Below are positions 25,331-31,931 of a stretch of 35,595 nucleotides of DNA, piece after piece. The stretch comes from Avoscillospira sp045580485 (GTDB lineage: Bacteria > Bacillota > Clostridia > Oscillospirales > Oscillospiraceae). The stretch lies in contig JAZNNW010000086.1 in the NCBI GenBank assembly GCA_045580485.1, forward strand, positions 1-35,595, read 5' to 3'. Every line of letters begins with the position of its first letter. Position 1 is the first letter of the stretch. A model generated the notes under the pieces. The model was not told the DNA's origin. It saw nothing but the letters and a program-made list of their open reading frames with translations, and did not search any database. A program made the position numbers and the translations under genes.

Positions 25331-25374
25331 CCCTGAGAGCCTTTATTTATGCGGTTCTCAGGGTTTTTCTTTTT
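25331..25374 (+). terminator. terminator downstream of the attP core
   Basis: CCCTGAGA (25331-25338) pairs with TCTCAGGG (25356-25363), followed by TTTTTCTTTTT. It points away from the tRNA fragment. After integration it would end transcription of the restored tRNA-Gly and shield integrase from antisense reading (inference). Confidence 0.82.
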
Positions 25375-25464
25375 GCCTTGATTTTTCCATATTCTGTAAA
25401 AAAACAGGACAAAATCAGCCGTTTTTATACATTTAGATGGGGTATTAGATGGGGTATTGGGGTA

Positions 25465-26502
25465 TTAGTTAATGATGTTCAATTTTTGGGCCGCCTCCAT
25501 CAACAACTCCTCATCTTGATGGGTATAAATGTTTGCTGTTGTAGAAATATCTGCGTGGCCCATCAGTTTTTGAGCAGTACGGATATCAATGCCGGCTTTC
25601 TGCAGGTCCGTGCAGTAGGTGTGCCGAAGGCAGTAAGGCACGAAGTCTTCCGCCAGAGGAAAAGGCGGGACCAGTTTATTCCTGTGGGTCCGGCACCCCA
25701 TGGAGATATTCATTGCCCTTTTGAGCGCCTTGACAAGGCTCTGGTAGCCAGACCTCGTATAAGGCCGCCCATTCACTGTCAAGAATACATTCTCGAACGG
25801 TGATCCCTTGGGCAGACTGGTGAACAGGTCAAGCGGCATCGGCACTGTCCTGTCAGAATTGACTGTCTTTGTTCCTCTAATGTGCAGATAGGGGATCCCC
25901 TCCTTTACAGAGATATCGCCGTGCTTGATCGCAAGGGCTTCCGTAGGTCGGCATCCGCAGCGGAGCATGGCCAGGAACGGAAGGAACCTGGAGTTGTCTG
26001 CGCATACCTTGATGAGGTGGGTGCGCTCGTTGGCTGTGATGGCCCTCCTGTGCGTTGTATGACCTTTTGGGCGGACGATGAACTCTGCCGGATTCTCGGA
26101 GATCATGTGGTTTTGCTTCGCCTTCTCGAACAAAAAATACAGATCCTGAAAGATTTTGTTTATGTACTCTTGCGAGAAACCCTTCTTGCCATTGATGAAA
26201 TTCTGGCACATAACAGGCTTGATCTTGCCGATCGGGAACTTCCCCAGCTCCGCAAGGACATGCTTATTCATTCGGATCTGGATGTCTTTGAAGGTCTTCT
26301 CCGACACATCCGCCTTGTATGTGTCAAGGGCGATCTCGGCCCACTGGGAGAGAGGAATGCTGCTGTCGTAAACAACAAGGTTCCGCTCAAGAGCCAGCTT
26401 CTTTTCAGCCGCCTTCCGATAGAGCTCCTGTTTTGTTTTGGCGTACACATAAATGCGCTGGCCTTCAAAGGTAAAGGATGTCTTGTATTTGTATGTCTTC
26501 AT
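25465..26502 (-). CDS. int: tyrosine-family integrase
   Basis: 345 residues from the ATG at 26502, with GGGAGGTGA upstream (an in-frame ATG at 26538 lacks one). The N-terminus is an arm-binding domain (YKTSFTFEGQRIYVYAKTKQEL), then a SAM-like core-binding domain. The catalytic residues are R185 (CGCRPTEAL), K212, R293-H294 (LRHTYCT), H316 (GHADIS) and nucleophile Y326 (NIYTH). The first His of the H-x-x-R box is Tyr290, a substitution seen in other Firmicute integrases. It ends within the attP right arm. Confidence 0.95.
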   Translation of the reverse strand: MKTYKYKTSFTFEGQRIYVYAKTKQELYRKAAEKKLALERNLVVYDSSIPLSQWAEIALDTYKADVSEKTFKDIQIRMNKHVLAELGKFPIGKIKPVMCQNFINGKKGFSQEYINKIFQDLYFLFEKAKQNHMISENPAEFIVRPKGHTTHRRAITANERTHLIKVCADNSRFLPFLAMLRCGCRPTEALAIKHGDISVKEGIPYLHIRGTKTVNSDRTVPMPLDLFTSLPKGSPFENVFLTVNGRPYTRSGYQSLVKALKRAMNISMGCRTHRNKLVPPFPLAEDFVPYCLRHTYCTDLQKAGIDIRTAQKLMGHADISTTANIYTHQDEELLMEAAQKLNIIN

Positions 26503-26533
26503 TTGTTTCACCTCCCGTGGAATGGTCGGCTTA

Positions 26534-26562
26534 ATCATGCGGATTTAGTCAAGGCAAGTCAA
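26534..26562 (-). promoter_or_regulatory. candidate integrase promoter
   Basis: On the minus strand TTGACT (26562-26557), a 17-bp spacer and CATGAT (26539-26534) precede the integrase ribosome binding site. The -35 is the middle of three TTGACT repeats. Confidence 0.5.
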
Positions 26563-26576
26563 GGTTTTAGTCAAGA
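26547..26576 (-). repeat. three direct repeats upstream of integrase
   Basis: AGTCAAGG at 26547-26554 and 26557-26564 and AGTCAAGA at 26569-26576 (TTGACT on the coding strand), spaced 10 and 12 bp, so on one helix face. They overlap the candidate -35 and could bind a regulator of integrase. Confidence 0.6.
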
Positions 26577-26606
26577 ATTAAAATGCGATGGTTTCCGCTC
26601 AAAAGC

Positions 26607-26644
26607 AAAAGACACCCGTACAATTACCAGCACGAATGTCTTTT
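26607..26644 (-). terminator. terminator of the toxin-antitoxin operon
   Basis: AAAAGACA (26607-26614) pairs with TGTCTTTT (26637-26644), with CGT/ACG inside. T-rich tails on both strands make it potentially bidirectional. It separates the minus-strand operon ending at 26679 from the integrase promoter. Confidence 0.65.
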
Positions 26645-26678
26645 TTAGTTGTAATACGCCTTCTTTTAATTAATTATA

Positions 26679-26924
26679 TTATTCGCGCTCATTATCCCCA
26701 ATATCATCTTCTGTTGGCATTTTGTTTGCAAGAACTCCAATCAGATATTTTAGCAATTCAATTGCGCAGTCATAATCCATTATGAGAGATGCGATTTCGT
26801 GCGTATCAAAACTTAAATCTCCGTCATCGTTTATAACGGATGGGTCATTTTGAATAAATTTAAGTATAATGCTTTCTTTTTCTTCGTTACTCAGTCCCTG
26901 AAATCCGTTAGCGTACTGCAGCAT
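26679..26924 (-). CDS. small acidic protein, third gene of the TA operon
   Basis: 81 residues, strongly acidic and helical (LSNEEKESIILKFIQNDPSVI, then HEIASLIMDYDCAIELLKYLIGVLANKM). Not recognised. The start has GAGGAGGG upstream and overlaps the antitoxin gene by 17 bp, so it is read and translated with the toxin-antitoxin pair. It might assist or oppose the toxin, but the sequence does not say. Confidence 0.65.
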   Translation of the reverse strand: MLQYANGFQGLSNEEKESIILKFIQNDPSVINDDGDLSFDTHEIASLIMDYDCAIELLKYLIGVLANKMPTEDDIGDNERE

Positions 26925-27351
26925 TTTTCCATCCCTCCTCTATGTATTGAACACCAACACCTTTAAAATTATTATTTTTTCCCTTATATTCGCTAAAAGA
27001 ATATACATTGGCTGAACCAAATTGGTTGGTTTTTGTTATGCGTTTAATAGTATTGGCGGTATTGCTGTTATTAAAAACAATATCAGCATTAAAATCCAGT
27101 TTTGCAGATATTTCTGCTAATTTTCTTAGTGTAAAATTATAATCTCCGTTTTCCCACCGCGACACCATTGATTGCTGCACTCCCAAGTATTTGGCAAATT
27201 CTGTTTGGTTCATTCCGAGACGAATCCGCTCTTTTACTATGGCCGTAGATACTTGTGACATAAGTTTTGCTTCGATCATATCAGAACTATCTAAATACGG
27301 CTCAAACAACGCTAAAAGAGATTCAATTCCTTTAGATACCTTCTTACTCAT
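26908..27351 (-). CDS. XRE-type antitoxin
   Basis: 147 residues from the ATG at 27351, the better-spaced start after AGGAGGG; the ATG at 27357 is two bases from it. The helix-turn-helix is at about 45-80 (MNQTEFAKYLGVQQSMVSRWENG), with helical flanks. The C-terminal 55 residues are polar and unstructured-looking, a usual toxin-neutralising tail. It follows the toxin gene with a small overlap, the HigBA order. It probably represses the operon through the palindrome at 27811-27828. Confidence 0.75.
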   Translation of the reverse strand: MSKKVSKGIESLLALFEPYLDSSDMIEAKLMSQVSTAIVKERIRLGMNQTEFAKYLGVQQSMVSRWENGDYNFTLRKLAEISAKLDFNADIVFNNSNTANTIKRITKTNQFGSANVYSFSEYKGKNNNFKGVGVQYIEEGWKNAAVR

Positions 27352-27763
27352 CTTCATGCCCTCCTGTTAACTCTTTATATCTATTTTCAAGTACAGGGAT
27401 AAACGTAGAATAATCTGTTTTTCTTTTCCCGGCTCGTTCAAAAAAAGCGCTAAGAAACTGTGGTTGATCATTGTCATCAAAACATAATAATAATCGTATA
27501 TTGAATTGCTTAGCTTTTATACGAATGGAATAAAAATTTCGAGAAACACCCTTAAGCTTTTCGTGATTTGAACTCACTTGATCAATATTTCGCCCAAACG
27601 AACTAATGTAATTCAATTGTATCCTCAATTTTTTGAAAAATGCAGTCTCTTTTCCGCTTAAATCATTCAGCAGAAGAGCCGTTATTTCTTCGAGAAACTT
27701 TGGATGAAAGCGATATCCTGATAGGAATAATGCTAATTCCAGCAACAAATCATTTTTGTTCAT
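27344..27763 (-). CDS. RelE/HigB-like (Gp49 family) toxin
   Basis: 139 residues. The C-terminal 80 residues (LKGVSRNFYSIRIKAKQFNIRLLLCFDDNDQPQFLSAFFER, then TDYSTFIPVLENRYKEL) match the RelE-fold phage-derived toxins of the Gp49 group, including the R-x-R/L-L-x-C-F strand and the closing helix. These cleave mRNA on the ribosome. The N-terminal 50 residues are a helical extension. GAGGGAAAT precedes the ATG. First gene of the operon, with a consensus promoter 70 bp upstream. Confidence 0.78.
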   Translation of the reverse strand: MNKNDLLLELALFLSGYRFHPKFLEEITALLLNDLSGKETAFFKKLRIQLNYISSFGRNIDQVSSNHEKLKGVSRNFYSIRIKAKQFNIRLLLCFDDNDQPQFLSAFFERAGKRKTDYSTFIPVLENRYKELTGGHEDE

Positions 27764-27810
27764 ATTTCCCTCAATTATATAACATATAAGTAATAATGAA
27801 AATGGATTTG

Positions 27811-27828
27811 ATTACCAATATTACTAAT
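27811..27828. promoter_or_regulatory. palindromic operator of the TA operon
   Basis: ATTACCAATATTACTAAT reads ATTAnnAATATTnnTAAT on both strands (14 of 18 positions symmetric). It covers the likely transcription start just downstream of the -10, a typical place for antitoxin autorepression. Confidence 0.6.
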
Positions 27829-27830
27829 AT

Positions 27831-27860
27831 ATCATAACAATTAGTGCTTTATTTTGTCAA
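27831..27860 (-). promoter_or_regulatory. promoter of the TA operon
   Basis: On the minus strand: TTGACA (27860-27855), an 18-bp spacer, TATGAT (27836-27831). Near-consensus housekeeping promoter, so the operon should be active in the lysogen. Confidence 0.85.
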
Positions 27861-27906
27861 ATTCTTTCTGGTTACCTTTTTTTGCATTAATTATATCAAA
27901 TTGATT

Positions 27907-28014
27907 TTATTCTCTAGCGCTTCTTTTCAACTTCTCCTCAATCGCGGCAACAATGAACTCATTCATGCTCATTCCGGCAGCAGCTGCAGCGGCCTTGATT
28001 TGTTCCTTTTTCTC
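27907..28014 (-). pseudogene. remnant of a ribbon-helix-helix gene
   Basis: After the ImmA stop the same frame continues EKKEQIKAAAAAAGMSMNEFIVAA and IEEKLKRSARE to a TAA at 27909-27907. This is the helical part of an Arc/CopG-type repressor. The N-terminal beta strand and a start codon are missing; the first ATG (27972) would leave 23 residues. It looks like the tail of a gene cut off when the ImmA end was joined to it. Confidence 0.6.
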
Positions 28015-28476
28015 TCACATCCCCCTCATCACTCCCAGCTCCGGAACAAAATACACGACATACCTGCCGATCTGCTTGGCGGTTCCGTATTTGTCACGGT
28101 AGCACTCTACTGCTTCCTGCAGGAATTCCTCGGTCACTCCCAGGAACTCCGCTGCTTCCGATCTGCTTCGGCAGCCGGCCTCGTAAGCATCAATGATCCC
28201 CTGCAGACCGATCATCTGATCATGAGCCCACCTTCTTGCCCGGAGCTCCTGTTTGCGGTTGGAAACATCCGACTGGTCAAGGATGTTCCCTGTGCTGGTG
28301 TAGTGGTGTCCCAGCTCCTCAGCGAGCACACAGGCCTTCTTGGAGGATGTGGGGATGTCCTGCCTGATGGCTACCCTGTTGTCTTTAATGCGTCCGTCAT
28401 GTGCCTGCAGGGGCTTTTCTTTGACGATGAGTCCTTCTCTATATGCTTCTTCCTGTAAAACTTCGTACTTTGTCAT
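28015..28476 (-). CDS. immA: ImmA/IrrE-family metalloprotease
   Basis: 153 residues from the ATG at 28476 (GGAG nine bases upstream; the ATG at 28485 is too close). CVLAEELGHHYTSTGNIL at about 49-66 is the metal site. The usual H-E-x-x-H reads E-E-L-G-H, a form common in phage ImmA proteins. KQELRARRWA supplies the third ligand. In ICEBs1 and related phages ImmA cleaves the ImmR repressor after DNA damage or other signals. The adjoining repressor gene, in the same operon, lacks its own peptidase domain, which fits that scheme. Confidence 0.85.
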   Translation of the reverse strand: MTKYEVLQEEAYREGLIVKEKPLQAHDGRIKDNRVAIRQDIPTSSKKACVLAEELGHHYTSTGNILDQSDVSNRKQELRARRWAHDQMIGLQGIIDAYEAGCRSRSEAAEFLGVTEEFLQEAVECYRDKYGTAKQIGRYVVYFVPELGVMRGM

Positions 28477-28546
28477 GTCATTCATCTCCAGTCTGCTGTC
28501 AGCGGTCATTCACAGGATAGCAAATTAAAAGTTCGAAAAACTACCC

Positions 28547-28990
28547 TCAGAAATTTTCATCATTCATTATGTCCTCATCGGATTGGAACATTTCTTCGGT
28601 TGCATCTATATCATTCCGCTCATGGGCGGCATTAACAAAGGCTTCAGCTTCTTCGACATCTCGGAGGTTTTTGGTATATGTGGTGACTTTATTTTTGCCG
28701 ATGTCGGAGAGCACATTGTAATCATCAAGGAGGTTGGATTCGTCGGGGCGGAGGGTACGGTTTATTGTGGTTGACGGAATCTCTGGAGAGTCTGTCCATC
28801 CCATAAGATAAGCGGGAGTGGTTCCGAAAACGTTGGCAATCGCCTCGATTTTATCTGAGGGAATATTGGTTATAATATTATTTTCGTACTTATACAGATT
28901 CTGTTTAGATACCGGTATCTTAGAAGCCAATTCTACTTGACTCATGTTGTGGGCCTCTCTCATAGCTTTGATTCTCTCGCCTTTTGTCAT
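28547..28990 (-). CDS. CI/ImmR-like lysogeny repressor
   Basis: 147 residues from the ATG at 28990 (AGGAGG eight bases upstream; the ATG at 28996 is too close). The HTH at 1-65 reads MSQVELASKIPVSKQNLYKYEN and ends YLMGW. The C-terminal half is acidic and helical with no LexA-type peptidase, so inactivation should depend on ImmA next door. It is divergent from the Cro-like gene, with operators between. It should keep the early promoter off in the lysogen. Confidence 0.85.
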   Translation of the reverse strand: MTKGERIKAMREAHNMSQVELASKIPVSKQNLYKYENNIITNIPSDKIEAIANVFGTTPAYLMGWTDSPEIPSTTINRTLRPDESNLLDDYNVLSDIGKNKVTTYTKNLRDVEEAEAFVNAAHERNDIDATEEMFQSDEDIMNDENF

Positions 28991-29027
28991 ATGCATATCC
29001 TCCTTTTTCCTTATTATTGTGAGAACT

Positions 29028-29056
29028 AGAATAGCACAAAAAAGTTACTAAAGCAA
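29028..29056 (-). promoter_or_regulatory. repressor promoter (PRM-like)
   Basis: On the minus strand: TTGCTT (29056-29051), 17-bp spacer, TATTCT (29033-29028). An operator half-site AAGTTACT (29042-29049) lies in the spacer, so binding there would block it. Confidence 0.65.
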
Positions 29057-29061
29057 GAAAA

Positions 29062-29080
29062 AATATCTTGACAAGTTACA
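29062..29080. promoter_or_regulatory. operator 1 of the lysogeny switch
   Basis: AATATCTT-GAC-AAGTTACA, an 8-3-8 palindrome with half-site AAGWTACT. It overlaps the -35 of the early promoter, so a bound repressor would shut it off. Confidence 0.65.
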
Positions 29081-29095
29081 AATCCGTGATAATAT
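29068..29095 (+). promoter_or_regulatory. early lytic promoter (PR-like)
   Basis: TTGACA (29068-29073), 16-bp spacer, TAATAT (29090-29095) with TGA just before it as an extended -10. One palindromic operator covers the -35 and another lies just past the -10. Confidence 0.88.
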
Positions 29096-29098
29096 GAG

Positions 29099-29117
29099 AG
29101 TAACTTAATAAGATACT
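29099..29117. promoter_or_regulatory. operator 2 of the lysogeny switch
   Basis: AGTAACTT-AAT-AAGATACT, the same 8-3-8 form, four bases after the -10 of the early promoter. Confidence 0.7.
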
Positions 29118-29134
29118 TCTAGGGAGGTGATGAG

Positions 29135-29341
29135 TTGATTCAGGTAAATAAGTTGAGAGGACTGATCGCAGAGAAAGGTCTTTCTCAGACTGATGTTGCC
29201 AAAGAAATAGGGATTACTCCAAAAACATTCTATGAAAAGATGAAGAATGGAGTATTTGGAAGCGATGAGATAGAGGTTATGATAAACCTACTAGACATCG
29301 AGGACCCTGTTTCTATTTTTTTTGCTCAGAAAGTAACTTAA
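29135..29341 (+). CDS. Cro-like HTH regulator
   Basis: 68 residues from a TTG with GGAGGTGAT three bases upstream. No ATG gives the frame. LRGLIAEKGLSQTDVAKEI and GITPKTFYEKMKNG form the HTH; the rest is a short helix and SIFFAQ end. First gene of the early operon and divergent from the repressor, the Cro position. Its 3' end overlaps a third copy of the operator. Confidence 0.85.
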   Translation: MIQVNKLRGLIAEKGLSQTDVAKEIGITPKTFYEKMKNGVFGSDEIEVMINLLDIEDPVSIFFAQKVT

Positions 29342-29350
29342 AAAGATACT
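29332..29350. promoter_or_regulatory. operator 3, at the end of the Cro-like gene
   Basis: AGTAACTT-AAA-AAGATACT differs from operator 2 by one base in the spacer. It spans the Cro-like stop codon and precedes the next ribosome binding site. It may act by looping or as a roadblock. Confidence 0.65.
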
Positions 29351-29374
29351 TTTACTACGAGGAGGTGGAGACAG

Positions 29375-29578
29375 ATGACAAAAACGGAGTTGGCAAAGGA
29401 AATCACCAGAGCCAATGGCGGCAGCCCTTTGATTAAGTTATCGAAGATAGCAGAAATTGTCGGGGACAAAAATACTCAACGAGTCAAAAGAACCTATCTT
29501 GTTGGCCTTGAGACCATCGGCAAGCGCTACTTCGTGCCGGAGGTCGCCGAGGCTTTGAAGAGAAACGCAAAGGTTTAA
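29375..29578 (+). CDS. small HTH protein, possible excisionase or regulator
   Basis: 67 residues (ITRANGGSPLIKLSKIAEIVG, then KRTYLVGLETIGKRYFVPEVAEALKR). The R/Y-F-V-P-E-V-A-E motif is like the winged-helix end of AlpA/excisionase-type proteins and phage DNA-binding proteins. GAGGAGGTGG precedes the ATG. Second gene of the early operon, directly after operator 3. A role in excision is plausible but unproven. Confidence 0.65.
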   Translation: MTKTELAKEITRANGGSPLIKLSKIAEIVGDKNTQRVKRTYLVGLETIGKRYFVPEVAEALKRNAKV

Positions 29579-29726
29579 TCAAAACTGAATATTGGTGCCT
29601 TCCGGCAGCCGGGACGCCGTTACATGTTAACCCTATTGATAAACGGTTGAAACTTTTCTTGTGCATATACATTCCTGCTCATGCGTCCCGGTTACTGGAG
29701 GGCATCAGAGAAAGAGAGGAGTAACG
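29579..29726 (+). other. intergenic region with long-range inverted repeat
   Basis: No ORF is supported. CCGGGACGC (29609-29617) and GCGTCCCGG (29683-29691) are perfectly complementary across a 65-base AT-rich loop. CCGGCAGCCGG just before adds a small competing hairpin. It ends in the AGAGAGGAG ribosome binding site of the next gene. It could be a leader RNA structure or a protein binding site. Confidence 0.5.
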
Positions 29727-29939
29727 ATGTTTGAAATGGAAAACAAAGCCCACATCTGTCAGTGGTTAAGAACACCGCTCGGATTAACAAGAGCAGGCGA
29801 AGCTGTCAGAGATGTAATTTATGACGAGATGACAAGCACGGTCAAGATAGTATTTGATGGCGGCGGTGAAAAGCTGGTCAACGTATTTGGCGATTCGGGA
29901 ATTGCGATGATTTCCGACATTTGTAGAGCGCTGATGTAG
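29727..29939 (+). CDS. hypothetical early protein
   Basis: 70 residues from the ATG at 29727 (AGAGAGGAG upstream; the longer frame from 29661 has none). MENKAHICQWLRTPLGLTRAGEAVRDVIYD, then two beta strands (STVKIVFDGGGEKLVNV) and a helix. Not recognised. Followed ten bases later by a small membrane protein in the same operon. Confidence 0.65.
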   Translation: MFEMENKAHICQWLRTPLGLTRAGEAVRDVIYDEMTSTVKIVFDGGGEKLVNVFGDSGIAMISDICRALM

Positions 29940-29949
29940 GAGGGTGATT

Positions 29950-30093
29950 ATGACAGATAGAATCATGACATTTGTAAGCGGAATGTGTGCACCAGTCTTA
30001 CTTTGGGTAATGGTCAGCTGGGCAGATGTGATCAGCAACAACATGGACGGAGCGGTTCATGCCTGGAATTTCTTTCAGGTGGTGTTCGGATGA
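29950..30093 (+). CDS. small membrane protein
   Basis: 47 residues with GGAGGGTGATT upstream. One hydrophobic segment at about 6-26 (MTFVSGMCAPVLLWVMVSWA) suggests an inner-membrane peptide. It overlaps the next gene by four bases (ATGA). Function unknown. Confidence 0.6.
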   Translation: MTDRIMTFVSGMCAPVLLWVMVSWADVISNNMDGAVHAWNFFQVVFG

Positions 30094-31073
30094 TAGGCAA
30101 ATTCTATGATTACCTATTCGAGATCGGCGACAGATACGCCAAGGAATACGGCAGGAAGTCCTTCCCTGTTGAGATCGTTCACGAGATCACCGATGCCCTG
30201 CACAGGGCTTACGATGAGGGACAGGAGAATAAAATACTGGTCAGCAACCGTCCTCCGGAAAGCCTTGAAGAGGTGTTGGCCTTCGGTCATGAGAGAGTCA
30301 CACCCTACATTGACCCGGATGACGGTCAACTGATGTTTGAACTCTGCATCGGAGGGACGGCCTACAAGAAGCACTGTGACACAGCCTATGAGGTTGTGAC
30401 CAAGATAGTTAATAACTGGGATCGTGGCTGGAAGCAGGCAGACAGATTACAAGAGAAACTTGATGACGCAGAAATAAAAATCGAGAAGCTACGCAATGTC
30501 ATTGCGAAGCTGAAAGCAGAGAGGAGGAGCAACTTGTATATTGAGAAGGCTCTCAGAGACGCCCTGAGGGACTACGCAGACGGGAAAGAGGTTATGGTCT
30601 TCCAGAACGGAGACATTACCACGGCGGTAAGCGTGGGGTCATTACTGGACGGCAAACGGTTCCTGGTCAATGACAAGGATGAGGCGACAGAAGAGAAAGC
30701 CGAACCTGTTAAACAGCCGAAAGCCGAGCCGCCCAAGGCTCCTAAGGTGCCCAAGAAACCAAAAGAAGAACCGATTCAGAAAACAATCATTTCGCCAACG
30801 GCACAGGAGCTGATTCAGGAAGACCTTGACCAGCTGAGCGAGAGATCAAGAGAGCTGGTACAACCCTTATCAGAGACAGAAGCAGAAATAGTCGTCCGCT
30901 GGAATAATCCCTATAGGATGAGCCAGAAGAAAATCAGCCAGGAACTGGGGCTGAGCCCTTCTACGATCTGTAACAAAATGAAGGATCTCGAAGGTTATTT
31001 CGGGGTGGCCACGATCAAGAGCAGAGAAGTGCCGTTCCTGCGGCGCAGGGAGGTGCCGAATGAGGAAGCCTAG
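30090..31073 (+). CDS. early protein with coiled coil and C-terminal HTH
   Basis: 327 residues from the ATG at 30090, coupled to the stop before it. Residues 1-110 form an unrecognised domain. A coiled coil follows (LQEKLDDAEIKIEKLRNVIAKLKAE), then a Lys/Pro/Glu linker at about 205-240. The C-terminal 80 residues contain YRMSQKKISQELGLSPSTICNKM, a clear helix-turn-helix. Probably a DNA-binding early regulator or replication accessory. Confidence 0.65.
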   Translation: MIGKFYDYLFEIGDRYAKEYGRKSFPVEIVHEITDALHRAYDEGQENKILVSNRPPESLEEVLAFGHERVTPYIDPDDGQLMFELCIGGTAYKKHCDTAYEVVTKIVNNWDRGWKQADRLQEKLDDAEIKIEKLRNVIAKLKAERRSNLYIEKALRDALRDYADGKEVMVFQNGDITTAVSVGSLLDGKRFLVNDKDEATEEKAEPVKQPKAEPPKAPKVPKKPKEEPIQKTIISPTAQELIQEDLDQLSERSRELVQPLSETEAEIVVRWNNPYRMSQKKISQELGLSPSTICNKMKDLEGYFGVATIKSREVPFLRRREVPNEEA

Positions 31074-31233
31074 ACCACCCATGTGGACCGATGACCCGGT
31101 TAAGGACGCAGAGGCGTGGGATGAATATTTGGAACATCAAAACGATGAGGAACCCGAAGAACCAGAATATGACAGATGGGAGGATTTATATGGCATTACC
31201 AGTACTCGTGCTCGGGCGAAGCGGCTCGGGTAA
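31060..31233 (+). CDS. small acidic early protein
   Basis: 57 residues (MRKPRPPMWTDDPVKDAEAWDEYLEHQ, then an acidic stretch and a basic end). AGGGAGGTG precedes the ATG. It overlaps the previous gene by 14 bp and the ATPase gene by 44 bp. The overlaps make it less certain, but the coding signal and ribosome binding site are good. Confidence 0.5.
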   Translation: MRKPRPPMWTDDPVKDAEAWDEYLEHQNDEEPEEPEYDRWEDLYGITSTRARAKRLG

Positions 31234-31843
31234 AACTTATAGCTTGAAAAACTTTACGAAGGATGAAGTCGGCATCATATCTGTTGAGAAGGGACGGCTG
31301 CCGTTCCGATCAGAATTAAAAACAGTCAAGGTGCCGGCTTACGAAAAGATGGCTGATATTAAATCGGCAGCAGAAGCAAACAGGGCTAAGTATTCCTGGA
31401 TTATGAATGTGATTCAGAAGGCAAAGACAAAAGCGGTTGTTATTGACGATTCTCAGTATTTACTGGTCAACGAAATGTTTGACCGTGCCTATGAGAAAGG
31501 TTTTGAAAAATTTACCAACATCGCCGCTAACTTTCGAAACCTGATTCACTTCATCAACGATCTGGAAGACGAAGACAAGATTGTCTACTTCCTGCATCAC
31601 TCAGAGTCAGACTCTAACGGCAGAGAAAAGTGTAAGACCATCGGCAAGATGCTCGATGAAAAACTGACAGTGGAGGGCTGCTTCGATATTGTCCTCTACT
31701 GCGAAGACCATAAGTTCTTCACCCAGAGCAACGGACAAAGTTCCGCAAAGACACCTGAGGACATGTTTCCTCTGGAGATCCCGAATGATCTGAAGGCGGT
31801 AGACAGCGCAATCCGTGAATATTACGGAATGGAGGGTAAATAA
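31190..31843 (+). CDS. Sak4-like RecA-fold ATPase
   Basis: 217 residues. Walker A GRSGSGKT at 9-16, Walker B KAVVIDDSQYLL with the acid pair at 86-87, and the closing CFDIVLYCEDHKFF region are those of the AAA_24/Sak4 group. These proteins act in phage single-strand annealing recombination with an SSB partner, and an SSB-like gene follows. GGGAGGATTTAT precedes the ATG at 31190. Confidence 0.83.
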   Translation: MALPVLVLGRSGSGKTYSLKNFTKDEVGIISVEKGRLPFRSELKTVKVPAYEKMADIKSAAEANRAKYSWIMNVIQKAKTKAVVIDDSQYLLVNEMFDRAYEKGFEKFTNIAANFRNLIHFINDLEDEDKIVYFLHHSESDSNGREKCKTIGKMLDEKLTVEGCFDIVLYCEDHKFFTQSNGQSSAKTPEDMFPLEIPNDLKAVDSAIREYYGMEGK

Positions 31844-31847
31844 AAAA

Positions 31848-31881
31848 GCAGCCGCCCAAATAAGCTAACACGGGCAGCTGC
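31848..31881 (+). other. intergenic stem-loop
   Basis: GCAGCCGCCC (31848-31857) pairs with GGGCAGCTGC (31872-31881) with one mismatch around a 14-base loop. No T tract follows, so it is not a classical terminator. It may be an RNA processing or stability element between the Sak4 and SSB-like genes. Confidence 0.6.
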
Positions 31882-31931
31882 AAACAAAGAATTCACTAAC
31901 AATTTAGCACATTTAGGAGGAATAAGCAAAT

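Larger units (their letters stand above)
25214..25466 (+). mobile_element. attP: phage attachment site attP with arm repeats
   Basis: The core is the 3' half of a tRNA gene at about 25271-25315. Five TGGGGTATT copies flank it: 25214-25222 and 25226-25234 on the left; 25438-25446, 25450-25458 and 25458-25466 on the right. That is the layout of arm-type integrase sites around a lambda-like attP. Integrase ends at the right edge. The lysis genes on the left and integrase on the right are joined here, so the site is unrecombined attP. Confidence 0.8.

Noticed and set aside
25134..25436. Plus-strand frames running through the attachment site
   Set aside because: They cross the late terminator, the tRNA fragment and its terminator and have no ribosome binding site.
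25882..26673. 263-codon plus-strand frame opposite integrase
   Set aside because: Antisense to a clear tyrosine recombinase with all catalytic residues; no ribosome binding site.
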